A stretch of 64,000 bases of DNA from Paenibacillus humicus NBRC 102415 (GCF_004000905.1 NZ_BIMD01000009.1:1-64000); one strand, 5' to 3'; counted from the stretch's first letter, positions 22,010 to 31,064 are shown. Notes: generated by a model not told the origin, from the sequence alone. Made by a program: numbers and translations.

Positions 22010-22555
22010 ATGAAAATCATACCAAGCAAGCTCGAGGGAGTCCTGATTGTCGAGACCGATGTATTCGGTGACAATCGGGGCTTTTTTACGGAAAGCTACA
22101 ATGAAGAAACATTCAGAGCAGCAGGAATCGAGCATCGCTTCATTCAAGATAACCATTCCTTATCCCAAGAGGCGGGAACGCTTCGGGGGCTTCATTATCA
22201 GCTGAATCCAAAGGCCCAAACCAAGCTGGTGCGTGCAATTAGCGGTGCTATCTATGATGTGGTGGTGGATTTAAGGCAGGGTTCGGCTACGTACGGGGAG
22301 TGGCAAGGATTCATTCTCAGCGAAGACAATAAGCGGCAGCTTCTCGTGCCTCGCGGATTTGCACATGGCTTCTGTACCCTCGTCTCCAATACTCAGGTTG
22401 TATACAAAGTGGATGAATATTACTCCAAGGAGCATGACCGCGGCATTCTGTGGAATGACCCGGCACTTGGAATCGACTGGCCTTCCGATCGAGTCGTTCT
22501 CTCGGATAAGGATAAGATCCATCCTGGATTTCACGAAGCCGAACATAACTTTTAG
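22010..22555 (+). CDS. rmlC: dTDP-4-dehydrorhamnose 3,5-epimerase
   Basis: Third enzyme of the dTDP-L-rhamnose route, epimerising C3 and C5. The 181-residue cupin has the family N-terminus (VETDVFGDNRGFFTESYN), the catalytic His region LRGLHYQ, and RGFAHGF with VVYKVDEYYS. Full length. AGGGGA lies upstream of the ATG, 17 bases after rmlA. Confidence 0.96.
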   Translation: MKIIPSKLEGVLIVETDVFGDNRGFFTESYNEETFRAAGIEHRFIQDNHSLSQEAGTLRGLHYQLNPKAQTKLVRAISGAIYDVVVDLRQGSATYGEWQGFILSEDNKRQLLVPRGFAHGFCTLVSNTQVVYKVDEYYSKEHDRGILWNDPALGIDWPSDRVVLSDKDKIHPGFHEAEHNF

Positions 22556-22569
22556 GGAGTTGTAGAGAG

Positions 22570-23592
22570 ATGAACCTACTGGTCACAGGCGGCGCCGGCT
22601 TTATCGGCAGCAACTTCATCCGCCATATGCACGAAGAGCATCCTGAGTACAAGATCGTGAATATCGACAAGCTTACTTACGCCGGCAATCTGGATAACTT
22701 ATCGGATCTCGATGAGAGCGGGAATTATTATTTTGTGAAAGGCGATATCTGCAATGAAGCTCTTGTCCGGCATCTGCTGAGAGAACACCGCATCGACGCT
22801 ATCGTCAATTTTGCAGCCGAGTCGCACGTGGACAGGAGCATAAGCGACCCCGGCATTTTCGTAACGACCAATATTTCCGGGACACAGGTTCTGCTGGAGG
22901 CTGCAAGAGCGTACGGAATAAGCAAGTATATCCAGATCTCTACGGATGAAGTGTACGGTTCTCTCGGAGAAACAGGATACTTCACGGAGGAGACGCCGCT
23001 GGCTCCGAACAGTCCCTACTCCTCCAGCAAGGCAGGGGGTGATCTGCTTGCTCGCGCCTACCATGAAACGTATGGCTTGAATGTCAACATTACCCGCTGC
23101 TCCAATAATTATGGGCCCTATCATTTCCCGGAGAAGCTGATACCGCTCATGATTACCCACGCTCTCGACAACAAGCAGCTTCCTGTCTACGGGGATGGAC
23201 TCAACATCCGGGATTGGCTGCATGTGAGGGATCACGCGGCTGCTATCGATCTGGTCCTGCATCAGGGCGTTCCCGGCGAGATCTACAATATAGGCGGTCA
23301 TAACGAGCGGACCAACATCCAGATCGTGGAGCTGATTCTGGAGCGCCTGGGCAAATCCAAGGATCTGATCGCTTACGTGGAAGACCGTCTAGGCCACGAC
23401 CGCCGTTATGCCATCGATCCGGAGAAGCTGGAAACGAAGCTTGGCTGGAAGCCTAAGTACACTTTTGAGACCGGAATAGTGGAAACGATCGACTGGTATT
23501 TGGCTAACGAGAAGTGGTGGAGGGATATCCAATCGGGTCAATATCTCAAAAGCTACGATATCCGGTATAGGCAGCCCGTTGCGCATGGTTGA
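22570..23592 (+). CDS. rmlB: dTDP-glucose 4,6-dehydratase
   Basis: Second enzyme of dTDP-L-rhamnose synthesis. The 340-residue extended SDR protein has the NAD-binding motif TGGAGFIGSNFIRHM, ISTDEVYGSLGE, and the catalytic YSSSKAGGD with Tyr and Lys. NNYGPYHFPEKLIP is typical of RmlB. Its stop overlaps the rmlD start by eight bases, suggesting translational coupling. Confidence 0.97.
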   Translation: MNLLVTGGAGFIGSNFIRHMHEEHPEYKIVNIDKLTYAGNLDNLSDLDESGNYYFVKGDICNEALVRHLLREHRIDAIVNFAAESHVDRSISDPGIFVTTNISGTQVLLEAARAYGISKYIQISTDEVYGSLGETGYFTEETPLAPNSPYSSSKAGGDLLARAYHETYGLNVNITRCSNNYGPYHFPEKLIPLMITHALDNKQLPVYGDGLNIRDWLHVRDHAAAIDLVLHQGVPGEIYNIGGHNERTNIQIVELILERLGKSKDLIAYVEDRLGHDRRYAIDPEKLETKLGWKPKYTFETGIVETIDWYLANEKWWRDIQSGQYLKSYDIRYRQPVAHG

Positions 23593-24481
23593 GACAAGGG
23601 TGATCGTAACAGGCGCCAAAGGCCAGTTGGGTACGGATATGGCCTCTCTCTTGTCGGAAGCGGGATATGAAGTCCACGCCTTCGGCAGAGAGAAGCTGGA
23701 TTTCACCGATCGGCGCGAAGTTCTGGAAGTCGTGGAAGCTTTGCAGCCGGATATTATTGTTCATTGCGGTGCTTATACCAAGGTGGATCAAGCCGAGACG
23801 GAGCGTGAGCTGGCTGAGAGAGTGAATGGCCATGGGTCCGGATATCTGGCGGAAGCTGCCGAACTCGTTGGAGCGAAGCTTGTGTACGTGAGCACGGATT
23901 ATGTGTTCGACGGAACTGCCGTCGAGCCGATTCCCGAATCTGCGGCGACGAACCCGATCAACGTATACGGCGCCTCTAAGCTGTTGGGGGAAACGCTTGT
24001 GAAGGCAGCGGCGAAACGCTATTTTATTGTCCGCACCTCATGGGTATATGGCCTTCACGGCTCTAACTTTGTCAAGACGATGCTGAATTTGGGCCGCCAA
24101 GGGAAACCGTTGACCGTTGTTGAGGATCAGTTCGGGAGTCCTACATTTACGGTCGATTTGGCCGAGTGTGTGTTGCGATTGATTCAATCCGATCACTATG
24201 GAACCTATCATGTGTCTAATTCGGGTTCTTGTTCATGGTATGAATTTGCCCAAGCGATCTTTGAGGAAGCCGGCATGAAGGTGGAGCTTGCTCCGGTAGA
24301 CAGCAGTCGATTCATTCGTCCCGCTCAGCGGCCGGCCTATTCGGTTCTGCGGCACCAATCCTTGTCGGAGAACGGGTTCCCGCCCATGCGGAACTGGAGA
24401 GAGGGATTGAAGGAATTCCTGGCGCTGGAATCAGAGGAGGGTAACGATGAAAACCGTACTGCTGTCGGGCGGATCGGGTAA
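23585..24481 (+). CDS. rmlD: dTDP-4-dehydrorhamnose reductase
   Basis: Last step to dTDP-L-rhamnose. About 298 residues with the NADPH-binding motif VTGAKGQLGTDMASLL, VSTDYVFDGT, catalytic YGASKLLGE and RTSWVYG. ATG 23585 is preferred over TTG 23579 because it starts the family N-terminus more closely. The C-terminal coding region overlaps manC by 35 bases, an unusually long overlap. Confidence 0.95.
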   Translation: MVETRVIVTGAKGQLGTDMASLLSEAGYEVHAFGREKLDFTDRREVLEVVEALQPDIIVHCGAYTKVDQAETERELAERVNGHGSGYLAEAAELVGAKLVYVSTDYVFDGTAVEPIPESAATNPINVYGASKLLGETLVKAAAKRYFIVRTSWVYGLHGSNFVKTMLNLGRQGKPLTVVEDQFGSPTFTVDLAECVLRLIQSDHYGTYHVSNSGSCSWYEFAQAIFEEAGMKVELAPVDSSRFIRPAQRPAYSVLRHQSLSENGFPPMRNWREGLKEFLALESEEGNDENRTAVGRIG

Positions 24482-25823
24482 GCGGTTATGGCCGCTCTCC
24501 AATGATTTGCGCTCCAAGCAATTTCTCCCTCTCCTCAAGCGGGAGGATGGAGCGAATGAGTCGATGGTGCAGCGGGTATGGCGGCAATTGGCGCAAGCAG
24601 GCTTGGCCGGCGACAGCTATATCGCCACCAGCCGCTCTCAAGTCGAAGTGCTGCAAAGCCAATTGGGGGCTGCCGTTCCGATCATTGTGGAACCGGAGCG
24701 AAGGGATACCTTCCCGGCTATCGCGTTGGCTGCTGTCTATCTGTACTCGGTCGTGGGCGTATCTCTGCATGAAGTGGTCACGGTGATGCCGGTCGATCCC
24801 TATGTGGATGACTCCTTTTACGCATCCATCCGGAAGCTGGAAGAGGCGATTCAGGAAACGGATGCCGAGCTCGCCTTGATCGGTGTCGTTCCGGATCAAC
24901 CTTCCGAAAACTTTGGTTATATCGTTCCTCATGAATCCAGAAATGCCGAGCATAAATATCAACAGGTAAATAAGTTCAAGGAAAAACCCCCGAGGGAAGA
25001 AGCCGCTGCTCTGATTGAGCAGGGAGCGCTTTGGAACTGCGGGGTTTTTGCATTCCGGCTGGACCGGATCATCAACCTGCTTATCTCGCTGAATCTCCCG
25101 ATCTCCTACGACGAGATGGTGAAGCAGTACCGCAAGCTTCCCAAGAACAGCTTTGACTATGAGGTGGTGGAGAATCTAAGCCGCATGGTCGTCACTCCTT
25201 ACCAGGGCATATGGAGGGATCTGGGTACTTGGAACAGCCTGACCGACGAGATGGAAGACAGTGTGATCGGCAAAGGGATTGTGACCGAGGACTGCAAGGA
25301 TACGCATCTCATCAACGAGCTGGATATTCCCATCACAGTCATGGGCCTTTCAGGAATCGTGGTAGCGGCAAGCCCGGATGGGATCCTCGTATCGGAGAAG
25401 TCCGTGAGCTCGCGAATCAAGGACGTGAATGGCAGCCAGGATCAGAGGCCTATGTTCGAGGAACGGCGATGGGGTTCATACAAGGTGGTCGACTACGTCA
25501 AGTACGAAGACGGCCGCGAAGTGCTGACCAAACGAATCTGCATCGCGGAAGGGAAGAACCTCAGCTATCAGTATCATACCCGGCGCAGCGAAGTGTGGAC
25601 GATCACCTCGGGCCGCGGCGAGCTCATCCTGGACGGCAAGCATCGGGAGCTTCTACCGGGTGATGTGGTGCTCGTTCCGGCAGGAATGATGCATAGCGTC
25701 AGAGCCGTCACGAATCTGGAGATGATCGAAGTCCAGAGCGGCCAGGAGCTGGTCGAGGAGGATATCGTCCGGCTGTGCATGAGCTGGGAAGACATCTTGC
25801 AATATGTGCACCATATCGGATAA
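24447..25823 (+). CDS. manC: Mannose-1-phosphate guanylyltransferase / mannose-6-phosphate isomerase-like
   Basis: 458-residue ManC-type protein making GDP-mannose, with a C-terminal type II isomerase-like cupin. The pyrophosphorylase half shows LLSGGSGKRLWPLSNDLRSKQFLPL, VTVMPVDPYV and FKEKPPREEA. The cupin half shows EERRWGSYKVVDY, SYQYHTRRSEVWTI and GDVVLVPAGMMHSV. No phosphomannomutase gene is nearby, so mannose 1-phosphate must come from elsewhere. GGAGG is upstream of the ATG inside rmlD. Confidence 0.93.
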   Translation: MKTVLLSGGSGKRLWPLSNDLRSKQFLPLLKREDGANESMVQRVWRQLAQAGLAGDSYIATSRSQVEVLQSQLGAAVPIIVEPERRDTFPAIALAAVYLYSVVGVSLHEVVTVMPVDPYVDDSFYASIRKLEEAIQETDAELALIGVVPDQPSENFGYIVPHESRNAEHKYQQVNKFKEKPPREEAAALIEQGALWNCGVFAFRLDRIINLLISLNLPISYDEMVKQYRKLPKNSFDYEVVENLSRMVVTPYQGIWRDLGTWNSLTDEMEDSVIGKGIVTEDCKDTHLINELDIPITVMGLSGIVVAASPDGILVSEKSVSSRIKDVNGSQDQRPMFEERRWGSYKVVDYVKYEDGREVLTKRICIAEGKNLSYQYHTRRSEVWTITSGRGELILDGKHRELLPGDVVLVPAGMMHSVRAVTNLEMIEVQSGQELVEEDIVRLCMSWEDILQYVHHIG

Positions 25824-25838
25824 GGGAGCGGTCAAGAG

Positions 25839-27176
25839 ATGAAACTGGCTGTCATTGGAACGGGCTATGTTGGCCTCGTATCGGGGGTATGCTTCTCCGA
25901 GCTCGGCAACGAAGTGGTCTGCGTGGATAAGATCGAGACCAAAATCGACATGCTGAAGCAGGGCGAGGTGCCGATCTACGAGCCGGGGTTGAAACAGCTG
26001 ATCGAACGAAACACCGAAGCGGGGAGGCTTCATTTCACGACCAACCTGGTCGCGGCCGTCCAGCAATCGGATATCGTGATTCTGGCTGTCGGCACTCCGT
26101 CTCTTCCGAATGGAGAGGCGAATCTAAGCTATATCAAGCAAGCCGCGCAAGAAATTGCGCTGGCGATGAACGGCTACAAAATCGTGGTCACGAAGAGCAC
26201 GGTTCCGGTAGGGACGAACGAAAAAATCGGTTCCATTTTGGCTGAATACTCGATCCATCATTTTGACATCGCATCGGTCCCCGAATTCCTGCGGGAAGGC
26301 TCTGCGGTAAAGGATACGCTCAACCCGGATCGAATCGTCATCGGCGCTGACAGCGTCATGGCGAAGGAGCGGCTCAAAGCTCTTCACCGTCCGCTTACGG
26401 ACAAAATCCTGGTAACGGATATCCGCAGCGCGGAGATGATCAAGTACGCCTCGAATGCCTTCCTGGCGACAAAGATCAGCTTCATCAACGAAATCGCCAA
26501 CATCTGCGAGAAGGTCGGAGCCGATGTGACGCTGGTGGCGGAAGGCATGGGCTACGACCATCGGATCGGGCCGTCCTTCCTCAAGGCGGGCATTGGGTAT
26601 GGGGGCTCTTGCTTCCCCAAGGATACCGAAGCTCTCATCCAGATCGCCGGACATGTGGATTACGAATTCAAGCTGCTGAAGTCGGTCGTGGATGTGAACC
26701 GCGATCAGCGGTTCAACGTCATCCGCAAGCTGGAAGCCACTCTTGGCGAGCTCGGCGGCAGAACGGTCGCTATCTGGGGGCTGGCCTTCAAGCCGGAGAC
26801 GGATGACGTGCGGGATGCGCCGGCCTTCGAAATTATTCAAGCCCTGCTGAATAAAGGGGCAAAGATCCGTGCTTATGATCCTGTCGCCAAAGACAACTTC
26901 CGCAGCCAGCTGAATGCACCGGATGTCAACTACTGCTCCTCGGCGGAAGAGGCCGCTTCTGGGGCGGATGCCCTCTGCTTGCTTACGGAGTGGGCCGAGT
27001 TCCGTGAATTCCCGCTTTCCAGACTGGAGACGCTGCTCAAGCGGCCCGTTCTTATTGACGGAAGAAATCAATTCACCGAAGAAGAGCTCGCGGAGACTTC
27101 CTTCATCTATTATTCCGTAGGCAGGCCGAACCTGAACAAAGGCGTAAAAGAGCAAAGCCCCGCACTTTTATTTTAA
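25839..27176 (+). CDS. ugd: UDP-glucose 6-dehydrogenase
   Basis: Oxidises UDP-glucose, supplied by GalU, to UDP-glucuronate. The 445 residues show VIGTGYVGLVSGVCFSELG for NAD binding, the STVPVGTNEKI motif, and the catalytic Cys in GIGYGGSCFPKDTEAL. AIWGLAFKPETDDVRDAP marks the C-terminal UDP-binding domain. Full length. It differs clearly from the second nucleotide-sugar dehydrogenase at 49715 in the polymer 2 operon. Confidence 0.95.
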   Translation: MKLAVIGTGYVGLVSGVCFSELGNEVVCVDKIETKIDMLKQGEVPIYEPGLKQLIERNTEAGRLHFTTNLVAAVQQSDIVILAVGTPSLPNGEANLSYIKQAAQEIALAMNGYKIVVTKSTVPVGTNEKIGSILAEYSIHHFDIASVPEFLREGSAVKDTLNPDRIVIGADSVMAKERLKALHRPLTDKILVTDIRSAEMIKYASNAFLATKISFINEIANICEKVGADVTLVAEGMGYDHRIGPSFLKAGIGYGGSCFPKDTEALIQIAGHVDYEFKLLKSVVDVNRDQRFNVIRKLEATLGELGGRTVAIWGLAFKPETDDVRDAPAFEIIQALLNKGAKIRAYDPVAKDNFRSQLNAPDVNYCSSAEEAASGADALCLLTEWAEFREFPLSRLETLLKRPVLIDGRNQFTEEELAETSFIYYSVGRPNLNKGVKEQSPALLF

Positions 27177-27186
27177 CGGAGGACTT

Positions 27187-28332
27187 ATGAACAGAAGCGA
27201 AGCGGTTAAGCTGCTGGACCGGATTCATGGACGGCATTCCTTGAATGGAATGACAGAGGAGAACTGGAGAGAGGCTTGGGCGGATATTCAGGATTCGTTC
27301 ACGGGGACCCAATTCTACCATCTGTTGCGTATGGACCTTATGGACCTGGTCCCCTCGTGGCTGCAGAGCGAGCTCAAGGCGGAATCGGATCGGGTCCTGT
27401 TCCAGAACATGCTGATCCGCTCGGAGCTCAAGAAGCTGCTGAAGGCATTTGATGCGGCCGGAATTCCTGTCATCCCCCTCAAGGGGATTCGAATGGCAGA
27501 AAGATATTTCGGCCATTTCGCCGCAAGGCCGACGACCGATTTGGATCTGCTTGTGCGTCCGCAGGATTTGGAGAGAGCATCAAAGCTGCTGTCCGGCATG
27601 GACTTCCAACAGGATGACAGTCCCGACAGCGACCACTTCCATCTTCTGTTCAATAAGTTCTATGACAATCCGATGTTCCCGTTTCTTGCGGTTGAGCTCC
27701 ACTGGGACATACTCCGGTCTCATGCTTCGGATACGGATACCGAAGGGTTATGGGAAAGGTCTCAGCCCTATCCGGGTTATGCTGGGGTGAGGGAGCTGTC
27801 CGACGAAGACAGCTTGTATCATATCTGCCTGCACGGCTTCAACCATCAGATGCTGTCGCTGAAATATATCCTCGATGTAGCTCGGCTTGTTGTCGAGACA
27901 GCTCCTTCCCTCAGATGGGCAACGATGACGGCTCGTGCTCGAAAAGACGGGAACTACTCAAAGCTGATAACGGTTTTGTCCCTGGTATACTCCCTATGTC
28001 CATCGCTGGAGAAAATCAAGCCTTTGCCGGAGCGGAAAAGATGGCCGCTTTGGAACGAAGAACTGATGAGGGAAGCCGGTCTTGGCCTCAAGAGCCGACG
28101 GTACTATTTCTTTCGTCTCCTGTCGATCTTCGTCATGTATGATTCCGCGGGAGCGATGCTGAAACATTTGCGATATCTTTTCCTGCCGCCCCGCGATTAC
28201 GCGCGTTCCCAATTCAGGGAAGACAAGGGCGGCTCTTTGCTGTCCCTGTACACACGAATTTACCGGATCCGGCTGCGGAACTTATTCGGAGGCGGCGCGG
28301 CGAGAGCCGGAACAAAGGAGTATGACATCTGA
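27187..28332 (+). CDS. Nucleotidyltransferase-fold protein (PF14907-like)
   Basis: 381-residue protein of the uncharacterised NTP_transf_5-type family. The recognisable part is PVIPLKGIRMAERYF followed by ARPTTDLDLLVRPQD, the GS/DxD-like nucleotidyltransferase core near residues 96-125. The substrate is unknown. Relatives occur in polysaccharide clusters and in lasso-peptide clusters of paenibacilli. Here it lies 10 bases after ugd, and its stop overlaps the next start (TGATG). It is translated with the EPS genes, while the peptide operon begins 2 kb downstream. Confidence 0.75.
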   Translation: MNRSEAVKLLDRIHGRHSLNGMTEENWREAWADIQDSFTGTQFYHLLRMDLMDLVPSWLQSELKAESDRVLFQNMLIRSELKKLLKAFDAAGIPVIPLKGIRMAERYFGHFAARPTTDLDLLVRPQDLERASKLLSGMDFQQDDSPDSDHFHLLFNKFYDNPMFPFLAVELHWDILRSHASDTDTEGLWERSQPYPGYAGVRELSDEDSLYHICLHGFNHQMLSLKYILDVARLVVETAPSLRWATMTARARKDGNYSKLITVLSLVYSLCPSLEKIKPLPERKRWPLWNEELMREAGLGLKSRRYYFFRLLSIFVMYDSAGAMLKHLRYLFLPPRDYARSQFREDKGGSLLSLYTRIYRIRLRNLFGGGAARAGTKEYDI

Positions 28333-29285
28333 TGAGCATCATTCAAAAGCGGGTTTTGATTTCCGTTCTTTCCGTCCTGCTCGTTTCAGGGCTGGCCGTC
28401 GTCGGCTTCGGATGGTACCTCTACAACAACTTGAAAGGGACGGCCCACAAGGTGTATGAGCCGACCAGCCGCACGAATTACGTCAGCAAGGATCCGGGCG
28501 TGACCAAAACGGCGCAGGCCGTGAACTCGGATAATCTGCCCTTCACCGTACTCGTGATGGGTGTCGATCAACGTCCCGGCGATCAAGGCCGCTCCGATAC
28601 GATGATGCTGCTCGCGGCAAATCCGCAAAAAAACGACCTGCTTATGGTGAGCATTCCGCGGGATACGAGAACGACCATCGTCGGCCGCGATGTCGAGGAC
28701 AAGATCAACCACGCTTATGCCTTCGGAGGCGTGAATATGTCTGTGCAGACGGTAGAGAGCTTCCTGGACTTTCCTGTGGATTACTACGTGAAGGTCAACA
28801 TGGAGGGGTTCGTTAAAATCGTTGATTTATTGGGCGGAGTTGAAGTCAATAATCCGTTCAGCTTCACCATCGACGGACAAAAATACGACAAGGGCAAATT
28901 GAAGCTGAATGGCGAATCCACGCTGCTTTACTCCCGCATGCGCTACGACGACCCTCGAGGCGACTTCGGCCGCACGGCCCGCCAGCGCGATATCATCCAG
29001 CAGGTGATGAAGAATGCTCTTACGGTCAGCAGCCTGACGAAGGCCAGCGACATGCTGGAGGAGATCGGCAGCAACGTGAAGACGGACATTTCCTTCGACA
29101 CGATGAAGGATATGCTGATCAATTACCGGCCCAAGATCGAGAAGATCGAGCAGCAGGAGATCAGCGGCCAAGGCAGGATGATAAACGGAATCTGGTATTA
29201 CATTGTCGATCAAGGCGAGAGGGACAAGATCCACGAGCTGCTCAAGAAGCATCAGGAGCAGGAAGTCCAGCCTTCATTGAATTAA
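28332..29285 (+). CDS. LytR-CpsA-Psr family glycopolymer transferase
   Basis: Attaches glycopolymers to peptidoglycan from their undecaprenyl carrier. The 317 residues have an N-terminal membrane anchor (about residues 8-30) and then the LCP domain: VLVMGVDQRPGDQGRSDTMM, SIPRDTRTTI, INHAYAFGG, and YSRMRYDDPRGDFGRTARQ with conserved Arg and Asp residues that bind the pyrophosphate lipid. Its place at the end of the EPS operon suggests anchoring of the polymer to the wall. Confidence 0.93.
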   Translation: MSIIQKRVLISVLSVLLVSGLAVVGFGWYLYNNLKGTAHKVYEPTSRTNYVSKDPGVTKTAQAVNSDNLPFTVLVMGVDQRPGDQGRSDTMMLLAANPQKNDLLMVSIPRDTRTTIVGRDVEDKINHAYAFGGVNMSVQTVESFLDFPVDYYVKVNMEGFVKIVDLLGGVEVNNPFSFTIDGQKYDKGKLKLNGESTLLYSRMRYDDPRGDFGRTARQRDIIQQVMKNALTVSSLTKASDMLEEIGSNVKTDISFDTMKDMLINYRPKIEKIEQQEISGQGRMINGIWYYIVDQGERDKIHELLKKHQEQEVQPSLN

Positions 29286-29318
29286 TACAGTCCATGGAAG
29301 GAAAGGGGATCTCCGCCT

Positions 29319-29879
29319 ATGAAAGGAGCCTGCGCGCCAGCGATGGCCAAGAATCCGTCTGCTGCCGGCACAGCATGGCTGAAGCCGGTGTTATGGTTAT
29401 CCTTGGGAGCCTGGATCGCCCTTATTTTCTTGTTCTCCTCCCAGTCCTACCAGACGCAGACGATCAAACCCGCGCTGGAGAGAAGCTTCAGCGACGAGCA
29501 GGCGGCGGCGCTCCTGCCCAGCCTCGGTTTCACCTACAACCGGCATGAGTATGACACGGCCGCCGATCCTTACGACGTCCTGGAGTTCATCTTCCGCAAG
29601 TCGGCGCATCTGTTCGTCTATGCGGTGCTTGCGGGAATTGCCTGGTCTCTGCAGCGGTGCTACCGCATCTATCCGCCGGTTCTTCTGTTCAACGTCGTCG
29701 CGCTCACTTTGCTGATCGCTTGCGGCGACGAGTTGAACCAACAATTCTCAACCATGCGTACCCCGAACCCCGAGGATGTGCTGATCGATCTGATCGGCGG
29801 CAGCCTCGGGGTCTTCATTCTATACAGCTGCTCGATCGGCCTCCGCTGGTCTAGATCCTTGTCCGGCCGCATATTCTAA
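29319..29879 (+). CDS. VanZ-like membrane protein
   Basis: 186-residue membrane protein of the VanZ family. It has an N-terminal segment (LSLGAWIALIFLFSSQS), then the hallmark FRKSAHLFVYAVLAGI, and near the C-terminus a GDELNQQFSTMRTPNPEDVL stretch preceding the last membrane helix. Biochemical role is unknown; VanZ members occur near surface polysaccharide genes. A ribosome binding site GGGGATC lies about 12 bases before the chosen ATG. Confidence 0.85.
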   Translation: MKGACAPAMAKNPSAAGTAWLKPVLWLSLGAWIALIFLFSSQSYQTQTIKPALERSFSDEQAAALLPSLGFTYNRHEYDTAADPYDVLEFIFRKSAHLFVYAVLAGIAWSLQRCYRIYPPVLLFNVVALTLLIACGDELNQQFSTMRTPNPEDVLIDLIGGSLGVFILYSCSIGLRWSRSLSGRIF

Positions 29880-29903
29880 GGCACTTTTGGCGGACAGGGG
29901 GTC

Positions 29904-30410
29904 ATGTCGTTGTTCCGGAGAAGAAGGAGATTTCCGGTCTTCAAGCTTCTGCTTGCGGCAGCCGGGCTGCTGATGGCCTGGATGCTGGTCAGGGGCATAT
30001 CGGGACTGGCGGAGGGAAACGGTTCGGGGGACGCCCGCGAAGTCGTGGAGAGCTTCTACACGATGGAGCGGGAGGGCAACTTCGGAGGGTCCTGGGAGCT
30101 GTTCCATTCCCAGATGAAGGAGCATTTCACCAAGGACAGCTACATCCAGAAGCGGGCCCATGTATTCATGCAGGACTTCGGCGTCGACACCTTCAGCTTC
30201 AAGCTCGGAAGCGGCAAGACGGTGAGCGGCTGGCGTATGAGCAAGGACAGTCCGGCGCTGCCGGAGGTCTATGCCGTGCCGGTGACGATGCTCTATGAGA
30301 GCAGCTTTGGCGCTTTCGATCTCGAGCAGACGGTCTACGCGGCGAAGGAAGGCGATGAATGGAAGATCCTCTGGTCATATCAAGGGAATTCCTTGAAGGA
30401 ATCCTCTTGA
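29904..30410 (+). CDS. Membrane-anchored hypothetical protein (NTF2-like)
   Basis: 168 residues: a basic N-terminus (SLFRRRRRFPVFK), one membrane helix (about 13-33), then an extracytoplasmic domain starting EVVESFYTMEREGNFGGSWE. The latter resembles small NTF2/DUF4878-like folds. No catalytic residues recognised. It is 24 bases after the VanZ-like gene and is probably the last gene of the EPS operon. The promoter of the peptide operon overlaps its stop codon (30407-30435). Confidence 0.7.
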   Translation: MSLFRRRRRFPVFKLLLAAAGLLMAWMLVRGISGLAEGNGSGDAREVVESFYTMEREGNFGGSWELFHSQMKEHFTKDSYIQKRAHVFMQDFGVDTFSFKLGSGKTVSGWRMSKDSPALPEVYAVPVTMLYESSFGAFDLEQTVYAAKEGDEWKILWSYQGNSLKESS

Positions 30411-30435
30411 CGTGATACAAAATGTATCGTAAATT
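30407..30435 (+). promoter_or_regulatory. Promoter of peptide operon with embedded operator
   Basis: TTGACG (30407-30412), 17-base spacer, TAAATT (30430-30435). The spacer is filled by the perfect palindrome GATACA-AAA-TGTATC (30414-30428). This is the same arrangement as the EPS promoter at 9811, where the spacer also begins with T and ends with G around the operator. Confidence 0.8.
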
Positions 30436-30446
30436 GGAGAAAGGAG

Positions 30447-30584
30447 GTGGAGTATAGCAAGGCTTGCAATCCTCCTACTGTCATTCCGAATCCATCCGTT
30501 GAATTCGGAACGGCCAACATCAACGTCAGCAACAACTTTTTCTACAAGCAGTTCAGCTTCAAGGACGCGAGGTGGGTGTCATGA
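30447..30584 (+). CDS. Short peptide 1 of tandem family (45 aa, GTG start)
   Basis: Predicted 45-residue peptide that shares the core SVEFGTANINVSNNFFY with the next two peptides, with a two-residue insertion (NV) in the core. It ends soon after the core (KQFSFKDARWVS) and lacks the KPFIC-LFYG segment of the others. The only usable start is GTG at 30447; GGAG lies seven bases upstream. Its stop overlaps the start of peptide 2 (ATGA), which argues that it is translated. It may be a shortened or decaying member. No known family recognised. Confidence 0.6.
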   Translation: MEYSKACNPPTVIPNPSVEFGTANINVSNNFFYKQFSFKDARWVS

Positions 30585-30793
30585 AATCGTATCAGTCTCC
30601 CCGGATCATCATGCATCAGGCGGTTGAGTTCGGCACCGTCAATATCAGCAATAATTTCTTTTATGAATGGTGCAAGTGCTATAACTTCAAGCCGTTCATT
30701 TGCAGGCTGTTTTATGGCAATATCGGCCCCAAAGGAGCATCAGGCATCTCGACTCCGCTTGATTTCCCGGAAGGCTGGATTCCGAAAAAATAA
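30581..30793 (+). CDS. Short peptide 2 of tandem family (70 aa)
   Basis: 70-residue peptide starting MKSYQSPRIIMHQ with GAGGTGG five bases upstream. The conserved core AVEFGTVNISNNFFY spans about residues 14-28. It is followed by EWCKCYNFKPFICRLFYG, with three Cys and aromatic residues, then a Gly/Pro-rich tail (STPLDFPEGWIPKK). No signal peptide and no double-glycine leader seen. With peptide 3 it is 70 residues and nearly superimposable up to residue 46. Context suggests a substrate of the following kinase-like, PqqD-like and export proteins. Function unknown. Confidence 0.75.
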   Translation: MKSYQSPRIIMHQAVEFGTVNISNNFFYEWCKCYNFKPFICRLFYGNIGPKGASGISTPLDFPEGWIPKK

Positions 30794-30828
30794 GTTGATG
30801 ATCAGCTTTTTGGATGAGGTGGATGTCA

Positions 30829-31041
30829 ATGAAGCCGTATATGGCTCCAGCTGTACTTATGCATCAGACGGTCGAGTTCGGAACGGTCAATATCAGCAAC
30901 AACTGGTTCTACAAATGGTGCGTCAGCCAAGGGATGAAGCCGTTCATCTGCAAGCTGTTCTACGGCTCCAATCCGGGCAATCCTCCCTGCGGCTGCAGCA
31001 AGCCGCTCGGGTATCTGGACCGTTACGACGGTCCGAAGTAA
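30829..31041 (+). CDS. Short peptide 3 of tandem family (70 aa)
   Basis: 70-residue paralogue of peptide 2. It starts MKPYMAPAVLMHQTVEFGT, has core NISNNWFYKWC, then KPFICKLFYG, and a different tail with PPCGCSKPLG and GYLDRYDGPK. The best conserved part is the N-terminal two thirds and the divergent part is the C-terminus, the pattern expected when a shared recognition region precedes a variable product, though alternatives exist. ATG 30829 has GAGGTGG upstream; upstream in-frame ATGs are less well placed. A 9-bp stem-loop follows before the enzyme genes. Confidence 0.75.
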   Translation: MKPYMAPAVLMHQTVEFGTVNISNNWFYKWCVSQGMKPFICKLFYGSNPGNPPCGCSKPLGYLDRYDGPK

Positions 31042-31064
31042 TCCACCGCACCGGCAATCCTGAG

